This document shows positions 1 to 5,834 of a stretch of 8,327 bases of DNA, in pieces. How positions within the stretch are numbered: position 1 is the first letter of the stretch; every line of letters begins with the position of its first letter. The notes beneath the pieces are model-generated. The model made no database searches, was not told where the DNA came from, and was given only the letters and a program-made list of their open reading frames with translations. The position numbers and the translations under genes are program-made. The DNA lies in the NCBI GenBank assembly GCA_021776015.1, contig JAJFGT010000221.1:1-8327 (forward strand). Direction: 5' to 3'. This DNA comes from Alphaproteobacteria bacterium (lineage in GTDB: Bacteria; Pseudomonadota; Alphaproteobacteria; Micavibrionales; Micavibrionaceae).

Positions 1-755
1 CCCAAGGCTATAGAATTGGCTTGAGGTATATCGTCTACCTCATCAATTTCAATAGATACATTTGGCTCCATATCCAATTGAGTATCTTCTTGAGGTAATG
101 GATTCACCTCTTCTGCACCTGAGAAAGCATCAGGCTGAGGAATTTCATCAAAAAAATCGACGCTTTCTACAGATAATGTTTCTTCTATTTCTTTTGGTTG
201 TGGAAAGATTCCCTCTGTTCCTTCTTCTACTCCAAGAGGTTTCAAACTATTCTCAGAATCATCAGATAAAGAAAGAACATCATTTTGCTCCTTGACAATA
301 TTCGGCTGACTTATTGGCATTACACTTGTATCACTAGACTGTGAAAGCAATGTATATCCACCAACACTTGCCAACAACAATACAATAACACCCCCAATCA
401 CAACCTTACCTTTTCCACTCTTTCTTTCTACAGTTCTTCCCACAGGAGTTGTTGCAGCGAGATCATCGAAATCATCAAGCTCATCAAAACTATCATGCTC
501 TTCAGTAGAAAAATCATCAATTTCTCCTAAATTCTCTTCCACGGGTATAATTTTATCTTCTTCATGCTCCTCGTCCAGATCATCCATTTTTAAATCTACA
601 GCATCTATATCAATAGCTGATATTTCATCAGAGACTTTTTCCTTATCAGAACTTAAATCGGGTATAGGTTTTTCTGACTCGATATCTTCATTAACAGTAT
701 CAAATTCACTATTAACAGTCTCAAACTCATCATCTGTATTTTTCTTATCTGACAT
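1..755 (-). CDS. Unrecognised acidic single-pass membrane protein, 3' end outside the window
   Basis: The reading frame opens at ATG 755-753 and stays open for 251 codons to the left edge, so the C-terminus is missing. I do not recognise the family. Residues 1-105 are extremely rich in Asp and Glu and look disordered. They include a tandem heptad (EFETVNS/EFDTVNE, residues 10-23) and the cluster DELDDFDD (91-98). A basic stretch (RTVERKSGKGK, 107-117) precedes one hydrophobic segment at about 117-137, which predicts an N-in/C-out bitopic topology. The visible part beyond the membrane is again acidic and Pro-rich. An AAGGA Shine-Dalgarno sits 7 bases before the ATG, which supports this start. 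The gene lies 69 bases after the ABC ATPase and on the same strand, behind the pilus-type genes, so a role in the same envelope machine is a guess from position. A TonB-like, SPOR-like or FimV-like envelope protein would have a similar layout, but no diagnostic domain is visible. Confidence 0.85.
   Translation of the reverse strand, partial: MSDKKNTDDEFETVNSEFDTVNEDIESEKPIPDLSSDKEKVSDEISAIDIDAVDLKMDDLDEEHEEDKIIPVEENLGEIDDFSTEEHDSFDELDDFDDLAATTPVGRTVERKSGKGKVVIGGVIVLLLASVGGYTLLSQSSDTSVMPISQPNIVKEQNDVLSLSDDSENSLKPLGVEEGTEGIFPQPKEIEETLSVESVDFFDEIPQPDAFSGAEEVNPLPQEDTQLDMEPNVSIEIDEVDDIPQANSIAL
687..728 (-). repeat. Two tandem 21-base units inside the acidic protein
   Basis: Two consecutive 21-base units encode EFETVNS and EFDTVNE (residues 10-16 and 17-23). 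They differ mainly at third positions and in the last codon. This looks like a diverged in-frame duplication within the disordered acidic region. Confidence 0.7.
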
Positions 756-762
756 TCTATAT

Positions 763-767
763 TCCTT
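763..767 (-). promoter_or_regulatory. Shine-Dalgarno for the acidic membrane protein
   Basis: AAGGA on the minus strand, 7 bases before the ATG at 755. It fixes the start of a gene whose stop codon is not in the window. Confidence 0.7.
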
Positions 768-789
768 ACTTCTCGCTCTTTAATTCTTA

Positions 790-819
790 ATGATACAATA
801 TTAAAACAAACCCTAACAA
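790..819 (-). promoter_or_regulatory. Candidate sigma-70 promoter for the acidic membrane protein
   Basis: On the minus strand a TTGTTA box (819-814) and a TATCAT box (795-790) are separated by 18 bases. They match the consensus hexamers at 4/6 and 5/6. Transcription would start near 783, about 28 bases before the ATG, leaving room for the Shine-Dalgarno. It lies entirely in the gap after the ABC ATPase stop. In AT-rich DNA such matches arise by chance, so this is tentative; the gene could equally be read through from the operon. Confidence 0.35.
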
Positions 820-824
820 ACCTT

Positions 825-1550
825 CTAGCGTTCGATCACTGTTAAAAACGCCTTTTCTAACGAGGTTTCGTTCAATTTTTCTTTTAATTCTTTGGGGGAT
901 CCCAGATATTTTATTTTTCCAGAATCAAGTATTGCTATTCTATCACAAAGTTCATCCAAGTCAGATAAAATATGGCTACTGAGAAAAACTGTCTGTCCCT
1001 TATCTTTTGTATCCTGTAAGGCTTTCTTAACACGTGCCCTTGCTAAAGGATCCAATCCACTCATGGGTTCATCTAAAATGAGGAGTGATGCGCCAGTCAA
1101 GATTGTTGCAATCAAGCCTAATTTTTGCCCCATTCCCTTTGAATAGGTCTGAACTCGTTTTGATAAAGATGCTTCATCGAGAGAAAGTAATTGTGCCATT
1201 GATTTTATATCTTCATCAGAAACCGATTTTCCGTACAAAGATAAGGAAAACTTTATGAACTCTTCCCCTTTCATAAACCATGAGGGCATAAACTTTTCAG
1301 GCAGATAGGCGACATTTTTTTTTGCCTCTAAATCATAGACAGGTTGCCCTAAAACAGAAATGTTTCCAGAAAGAACCTCTCGAAGCCCTAAAATTGTCTT
1401 AATGAGTGTTGTTTTGCCTTCTCCATTTAAGCCAATAAATCCAAATATCTCCCCCTGATGAACATCGAACGATATTTTACTTGCGACAGATTTTCCATCA
1501 TATCCTACGGACACATCGTGAAGAGACAATTGATGCATTGCAGATTTCAT
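825..1550 (-). CDS. ABC transporter ATP-binding protein (COG1131 / CcmA-NatA type)
   Basis: A 241-residue stand-alone nucleotide-binding subunit, the usual size for ABC-2-type exporter ATPases. It would hydrolyse ATP on the cytoplasmic face to drive a separate membrane permease. Visible motifs in order: Walker A GLNGEGKTT (40-48); YLPE at 82-85, where the Q-loop glutamine normally stands and here is Glu, as in many proteins of this subgroup; signature YSKGMGQ (136-142), a variant of LSGGQ; Walker B LLILDEP (156-162); D-loop SGLDP (164-168); and the H-loop histidine H193 in SSHIL. All catalytic residues are present. The start is supported by AAGGAGC 6 bases upstream. It follows the PilP-like gene by 32 bases on the same strand, so co-transcription is likely. 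No permease is adjacent: the next gene has only one membrane segment in its visible part. Myxococcus xanthus has an ABC ATPase (PilH) in its pil cluster, so a filament-linked role is possible but unproven. Confidence 0.95.
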   Translation of the reverse strand: MKSAMHQLSLHDVSVGYDGKSVASKISFDVHQGEIFGFIGLNGEGKTTLIKTILGLREVLSGNISVLGQPVYDLEAKKNVAYLPEKFMPSWFMKGEEFIKFSLSLYGKSVSDEDIKSMAQLLSLDEASLSKRVQTYSKGMGQKLGLIATILTGASLLILDEPMSGLDPLARARVKKALQDTKDKGQTVFLSSHILSDLDELCDRIAILDSGKIKYLGSPKELKEKLNETSLEKAFLTVIER

Positions 1551-1582
1551 AAAGAAGCTCCTTTTTTATGCTCAAAACCCAA

Positions 1583-2200
1583 TCATCCAGGAAGAAACAT
1601 TCTTGCATCAAAATTAAATTTTTGATTGGGTCTCAAGCGAATAGGATAAATACGATTAGTCTGCCTATCAAACCATTTAAGATTCACGTAATCTTTAAAA
1701 ACAACAATATCTATAATCTCCATTGGAAGAGCATTTGGAGTAATACGTTGATTGTTAATCCAAACAATCCACTCTGTTTCCCCTGTATACAAAATCCCTC
1801 CAAGGGATACATCACGTATTGAAGTAACAACTTCATCTTCATCAGCTAAACCTAGCTCAGTCTCTGTTGGAAGACGTGTCAAAAAGCTAGCTTTAGCTGC
1901 TTGCAACATGGCATGCTCCGCAGGCAGAAATAAAAGAGATGGAATACTTGGCCTAAAGACAAGAGAGCCTTTATAAGTCTCTTGCATTTCCTTACGGACC
2001 GCCTCCATAACATTCCCCTCCTCTAATAAAGCACTATCTTCTTGTACTCCGCCTCCTAGGCTCACAATATCAATATTTTCTTGTGCATAGACAGGGCTTT
2101 CGTTTACAGAAAATAGAAACGAAACTATTAAAACAAGAACAAAAGAAAATACATGATGAAGAAAGGAATTCGCCTTATTAAAAGATGGTATTGATATCAT
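1583..2200 (-). CDS. Secreted PilP/GspB/MshK-like pilus or secretion assembly protein
   Basis: A 205-residue protein with an N-terminal export signal. A hydrophobic core at about 17-32 is followed by SPVYA/QE (35-41), a good signal peptidase I site after residue 39; uncleaved anchoring is the alternative. Residues 40-125 are low in recognisable features. Residues 131-200 form a compact beta-rich segment, beginning LGGILYTGETEWIVWINNQR (133-152) and ending with RLRP and a C-terminal FLPG. Its pattern (a strand, then W-V-x-I-N-x-x-x-I, then I-x-x-I-x-V-x-x-D-x-V-x-L) resembles the small periplasmic domains of PilP, GspC, GspB and MshK, which contact the secretin. That assignment is by pattern and position, not certain. 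A longer reading from 2233 is possible, but AGGAGG 7 bases before the ATG at 2200 and the ATGA overlap with the previous stop favour the shorter start. Confidence 0.8.
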   Translation of the reverse strand: MISIPSFNKANSFLHHVFSFVLVLIVSFLFSVNESPVYAQENIDIVSLGGGVQEDSALLEEGNVMEAVRKEMQETYKGSLVFRPSIPSLLFLPAEHAMLQAAKASFLTRLPTETELGLADEDEVVTSIRDVSLGGILYTGETEWIVWINNQRITPNALPMEIIDIVVFKDYVNLKWFDRQTNRIYPIRLRPNQKFNFDARMFLPG

Positions 2201-2823
2201 TGCAAATCCTCCTGACTTGGCATTGTTACCCAATTCATTTTCACATCAGCAACAACCAAAGCTTCAGGAACACCACTTCCAATCAAACGTAACAGCGGGG
2301 CATTTAGATTTTTAATACGTTTAATATCTATAGTTTCGAATTCAACCACACCTGGAAAACCCTCTTGCATTAGCTTCAAAAAATACATGACATCTAGGTC
2401 ATCTTGAGCATTAATTTTTACAGAAAACGAACTCTTTAGAAGCACATGATTAGCATCTAACGACTGAACATTTTCTAAGATTTCTCCTGAATCCATAAGC
2501 ATAGAAACATTTAGAAGATCTGCCTTAAATCTAAAGTCTTCTATCTTCTCTTTTGCACTTAATCTATTTTGAGCCTCAAAAAAACCTGATAATTCTAGAG
2601 CAGAAAACTCTTTTAAACGCTCTTTTAGAAGATTAAAATCCTCTCTAAGCTGTACAATCTCAGCTTGTTTTGACTGAACATTTAATTTAACCGTCGCCAG
2701 ACCTCGATCAGCTTCTTGTTTTTGTGGAATTAGATAAAAATAAGAAGAACAAAAGAACGCTCCATTCAAAAATAGAATAAATACAATAAATATAATTCGA
2801 GATAATCCTACATTTTTTAACAT
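2197..2823 (-). CDS. PilO/GspM-like inner-membrane assembly protein
   Basis: A 208-residue bitopic protein. A short cytoplasmic tail is followed by one membrane helix (about 9-32), a heptad-rich coiled-coil segment (about 36-75) and a periplasmic alpha/beta domain (about 95-200). This is the layout and size of PilO, GspM and MshJ. These proteins pair with PilN/GspL in the inner membrane and form the ring that joins the cytoplasmic ATPase to the secretin. Sequence identity to PilO is not obvious by eye, which is normal for this fast-evolving family; the call rests on topology and on its place between the PilM/N-like and PilP-like genes. The frame could be opened two codons earlier at a TTG (2829), but GGAG at 2834-2831 is 7 bases from the ATG at 2823 and only 1 base from the TTG, so the ATG is chosen. 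It begins 2 bases after the previous stop, and its own TGA overlaps the next ATG. Confidence 0.8.
   Translation of the reverse strand: MLKNVGLSRIIFIVFILFLNGAFFCSSYFYLIPQKQEADRGLATVKLNVQSKQAEIVQLREDFNLLKERLKEFSALELSGFFEAQNRLSAKEKIEDFRFKADLLNVSMLMDSGEILENVQSLDANHVLLKSSFSVKINAQDDLDVMYFLKLMQEGFPGVVEFETIDIKRIKNLNAPLLRLIGSGVPEALVVADVKMNWVTMPSQEDLQ
2208..2213 (-). promoter_or_regulatory. Shine-Dalgarno that sets the PilP-like start
   Basis: A perfect AGGAGG lies inside the last codons of the PilO-like gene, 7 bases before the ATG at 2200. The ATG overlaps the upstream TGA as ATGA, the usual arrangement for translational coupling. No comparable site precedes the longer start at 2233. Confidence 0.85.
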
Positions 2824-2825
2824 CG

Positions 2826-4469
2826 TCAATCTCCACGCCTAATTACAATTTCAGCTTCTAGGTCCTCATGAACCTGCTCTTTTTTTGTAATACCCGCCTC
2901 ACTTTTTAAGGTTCCCTTATAGGACACATCTTTTAAAATCCTTGTAACATCTACTTCAGCGTTTTCAAACTTCTCTCTTAATCTTTCACCAAAATCAAGA
3001 ACCTCCCTATTTCCTTTTTCGATATCAACAGTTCCTGGAAAGCTGAATTTCAAAACCGTTTCACTTGGCACACTATTTTTTTCTTCTCCTGTAGCGCCTA
3101 GAGCAGACTGAGTAGCATAAATATCTTCTACTACTGGTAAGCGTTCGATACTAATACTATCCAACTTCATAACACCATCCATTGCACGCCCGACAGATTC
3201 AATAATATCCAGTGGATCTAAATTTTTATCTGTGAGCCTCTTATGTATTTCAGAGCTAGATTGAATTAATTTAACATCAATACCAAGTGCATTTTTACGT
3301 TCAATTTCTTTATCATAAAGAGTTGTCACTTGCTTTTGCTGATCAGAAAGAACCTTTAGATTTGCTGTGTATTTATTAAGAGTGACGAGTGAATTTGCAA
3401 AGAAGTATCCCGTCCCAACAAGGGCTAGCACCCCTATCGAAGCAACAAGCATTGCCCGAGAACGTGCATTAATAATAGAATCAATAGACCCCGATTTCAT
3501 AGAGGCAGAAAGTTTAAGCTTTTTAGCTACCCACCCCGCATGCAAAACATTTGTTATGTAATCCGCCTCGTTTTTAGCAGGGGCTGCGCCAACTGCTTTC
3601 AAGGCTTCCCCCAAAGAGATAACATACAAATCGGATTCAAAATCTAAGATATCTTCAAAAACAGCTTTAGCTTTATTATTGGCAATGACGATAACACTCA
3701 ACGGATCCTCGTCCCTATAGCCAAAACGAGACAGGTAGCCCATTGTTGAATTAATTTCTCTCTTAACATCTTGGCACCATAAAGAGATATCAGCGTCTGT
3801 TTCAACAATTGGAGAAATCCTTGTCAGAGCGAGTTTTCCGTCTCGTACAACAATCTGTCGCAATCCACCACTTGCATTTTGCCCTACAAAAATACACCAG
3901 CCATTATTCTTATCTTTCTTTTTCTGCCCTTTCTTATTGCCAGAACCAGCCATAAATGATGATTTTTTTTGTGAAAACGACTGAAGAAGGGTGCTTACAA
4001 GGTCTTCAGATTCCATAGGCAATAGAGAAAACCCCTGAAATCCGATACCAGAATCTCTAATAGCACTCGTTACAATACGAATATTCTGACTATCAGGGCA
4101 GGCACAGAATAGATAAGACAGCATCGCTCTACCAGACTCTTTGTCTGTAGGTTCATCATCTAACTTTCTAAAAACTCTAATTGGAAACTCAGGAAAAGCC
4201 AGATTTAATCTTCGATTCACAACATTCGTAGCATCCAAACTTCCAACTTTAGGGATTTTTTCTTTTCTATAGTGTTGATCAACCATGTCATTTAAGACAG
4301 TCACAGAAGAGAAGTTACCCTTCAAAACAGCCGTCAATTCTTCTAAAATCTTATCTTGATCCCACTCAAAAACTTCTTTTAGAAAAACTTTACGTCCTGA
4401 CACTTTATAGAGATACAAAGCATCATCTGTTAGACAAATCACACCTTTTGAAGAAGACATAGAAAACAT
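2826..4469 (-). CDS. GspL-like bitopic protein joining PilM-like and PilN-like parts
   Basis: A 547-residue protein. Residues 1-325 are soluble, with alternating beta segments and actin-like (SHS2-type) character; examples are the opening GVICLTDDALYLYKV (9-23) and the segment around IVVRDGKLALTRIS (206-219). This matches the cytoplasmic part of PilM and GspL, which bind the assembly ATPase. One membrane helix spans about 339-360. It is followed by a coiled-coil stretch (about 362-395) and a periplasmic domain (about 410-547) of PilN/GspL type. The single chain therefore does what PilM plus PilN do separately; no PilN INLLP-type motif is seen. A Lys-rich, probably disordered insertion (168-190) interrupts the cytoplasmic domain. 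The ATG at 4469 has only a weak purine-rich AGAGAG before it; an in-frame stop 14 codons upstream rules out a much longer start, and the second Met (residue 4) has no ribosome site. It heads a tight three-gene set. Confidence 0.85.
   Translation of the reverse strand: MFSMSSSKGVICLTDDALYLYKVSGRKVFLKEVFEWDQDKILEELTAVLKGNFSSVTVLNDMVDQHYRKEKIPKVGSLDATNVVNRRLNLAFPEFPIRVFRKLDDEPTDKESGRAMLSYLFCACPDSQNIRIVTSAIRDSGIGFQGFSLLPMESEDLVSTLLQSFSQKKSSFMAGSGNKKGQKKKDKNNGWCIFVGQNASGGLRQIVVRDGKLALTRISPIVETDADISLWCQDVKREINSTMGYLSRFGYRDEDPLSVIVIANNKAKAVFEDILDFESDLYVISLGEALKAVGAAPAKNEADYITNVLHAGWVAKKLKLSASMKSGSIDSIINARSRAMLVASIGVLALVGTGYFFANSLVTLNKYTANLKVLSDQQKQVTTLYDKEIERKNALGIDVKLIQSSSEIHKRLTDKNLDPLDIIESVGRAMDGVMKLDSISIERLPVVEDIYATQSALGATGEEKNSVPSETVLKFSFPGTVDIEKGNREVLDFGERLREKFENAEVDVTRILKDVSYKGTLKSEAGITKKEQVHEDLEAEIVIRRGD
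2831..2834 (-). promoter_or_regulatory. Shine-Dalgarno that sets the PilO-like start
   Basis: GGAG, in the context GTGGAG, lies within the final codons of the preceding gene and 7 bases before the ATG at 2823. It is too close to the TTG at 2829 for that codon to be used efficiently. Confidence 0.6.
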
Positions 4470-4487
4470 ACAAACTCTCTTAACAAT

Positions 4488-4493
4488 ATTATA
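4488..4493 (-). promoter_or_regulatory. Possible internal -10 box before the GspL-like gene
   Basis: A perfect TATAAT on the minus strand lies 18 bases before the ATG at 4469. No convincing -35 box is found 16-18 bases further up; the region there is T-rich. Transcription would start near 4481, giving a leader of only about 12 bases. The match may be chance in AT-rich DNA. Confidence 0.3.
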
Positions 4494-4591
4494 CTGAAAT
4501 ACAGGCCCTTAAAAATAGACCTCCTTAAGTGTAACTCTTTTTAAATAACATTTCTAGGCTCTATAATGAGCTAAACCAATATTACCGTAAT

Positions 4592-5800
4592 TTAAATATC
4601 TATATTCTCAAAACTTGAATAGATAGGACCAAAAACAGCTACAGCAATCCATAAAATCAAGCCTCCCATAATACCTGTCAAAGCTGGCTCAATCATCGTA
4701 ACCAAACCATCAACAGACTCATCAACATCCTTCGTATAAAAATCAGAAACCTGCTCCAATACAGGTGTCAAATTACCAGATTCTTCTCCAATTTTAATCA
4801 TACGAATAACCATACTTGGAAACTCTCCTGATGCATTAAAAGACTCAGACAGAGGGCTTCCCGCCTTTACCTTTTCTTCAACAAGATCCAAAGCTTCAAT
4901 AAGAGCCTTATTTGTGACTGTATTTTTTGCAGATTTTAAACACCCCAAGATATCAATTCCACTTGAAAATAGAGCGCCAAATGTTTGAGCATAACGAGCA
5001 ATACTGATTTTTCGGATCAAATTTCCAGCAATAGGCATATTTAAAAACATCGAGTCCATCCTATAGCTAAAATCCTCAGAGGCTCTTTTCAGAACTTGAT
5101 ATATAATAACTAAAATAACGGGCGTTAATAGAACGGCCCACCAGTAAGCTTGAAAAAACTCTGATGTCGCCATCAAGGCGGTCGTATAGAAAGGAAGCTC
5201 CATATCAATATTTTTAATAAAGCCAACAATTTGTGGAACAACAAGCCCCATCATTACAACAACCGTTAAAATAACAACTGCGAGTAATATCATAGGATAA
5301 CGCGTTGCTTTACGAACTTTAGATTGAAGCTCATCAAGCCATTTTAAGTATTTAATAAGCTGTTCAAATGCAAAACTTAAATTCCCTGTATCTTCCCCAG
5401 CCTTAACTAGGGATATATAAAGATTTGTAAAAATTTTAGGATGCTGAGCAAACGCTTCAGATAACGATCCTCCTTCAGAAACAGCTCTGTACACCTCAGA
5501 CAGGACATCTCTAAGCTTATTACTATCTGTTGTGTCTCGAATGTCGGCTAAAGAATCCAACAAGGGTACACCAGCACTTTGTAATTGCTCCAAATGCATA
5601 AAAAGCTGTATAAGCTCTCTAACTTTGACGCCTCGCGCTCCCAACAGAGGGGATCGTTTTTCCTTTACCTCTGAACATTGAACAAGCTCTAGACCAACAG
5701 TCTGTAATTGTTGATGTAAATTTGCTTCATTAACAGCTGTAACCGTCCCTTTGATTTGACGACCTTTTCTATTAATAGCACGATACGTATATTGCTTCAT
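4592..5800 (-). CDS. gspF: GspF/PilC/MshG-family inner-membrane platform protein
   Basis: A 402-residue protein, the standard length for the family. It forms the inner-membrane platform on which the assembly ATPase acts to extract and assemble pilins or pseudopilins. After a short N-terminal region with the typical opening YTYRAINRKGRQIKGTV (4-20) come two copies of the T2SF helical domain, at about 66-190 and 268-390. Each carries the repeated motif: KAGEDTGNL at 133-141 and KIGEESGNL at 336-344. Membrane helices are visible at about 169-192, 219-237 and 370-391, giving the expected three-helix topology with both main domains in the cytoplasm. AAGGA lies 5 bases before the ATG. The gene begins 34 bases after the ATPase stop, so the two are very probably one transcript. 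The symbol marks the family; whether it serves a pilus (pilC, mshG) or a secretion system cannot be settled here. Confidence 0.97.
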   Translation of the reverse strand: MKQYTYRAINRKGRQIKGTVTAVNEANLHQQLQTVGLELVQCSEVKEKRSPLLGARGVKVRELIQLFMHLEQLQSAGVPLLDSLADIRDTTDSNKLRDVLSEVYRAVSEGGSLSEAFAQHPKIFTNLYISLVKAGEDTGNLSFAFEQLIKYLKWLDELQSKVRKATRYPMILLAVVILTVVVMMGLVVPQIVGFIKNIDMELPFYTTALMATSEFFQAYWWAVLLTPVILVIIYQVLKRASEDFSYRMDSMFLNMPIAGNLIRKISIARYAQTFGALFSSGIDILGCLKSAKNTVTNKALIEALDLVEEKVKAGSPLSESFNASGEFPSMVIRMIKIGEESGNLTPVLEQVSDFYTKDVDESVDGLVTMIEPALTGIMGGLILWIAVAVFGPIYSSFENIDI

Positions 5801-5834
5801 TTCAATCCTTCACAACAAACAAACAAATAAAACA

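Noticed and set aside
62..295. Plus-strand open frame of 77 codons
   Set aside because: It lies antisense to the acidic membrane protein, has no ribosome site and shows a Phe/Leu-rich translation typical of the reverse of an acidic coding strand.
892..1146. Plus-strand open frame of 84 codons opposite the ABC ATPase
   Set aside because: It is a shadow of a gene whose catalytic motifs are all on the minus strand.
1568..1976. Two overlapping plus-strand frames opposite the PilP-like gene
   Set aside because: Both are antisense to a gene with a signal peptide, a strong ribosome site and coupled start; neither has a Shine-Dalgarno or domain pattern.
4525..4551. Eight-codon minus-strand frame ending just before the orphan Shine-Dalgarno
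   Set aside because: It has no ribosome site of its own and is too short to distinguish from chance.
4555..4575. Possible terminator after gspF
   Set aside because: GCTC/GAGC gives only a 4-base stem (8 with a bulge and a wobble) and no T-run follows on the minus strand.
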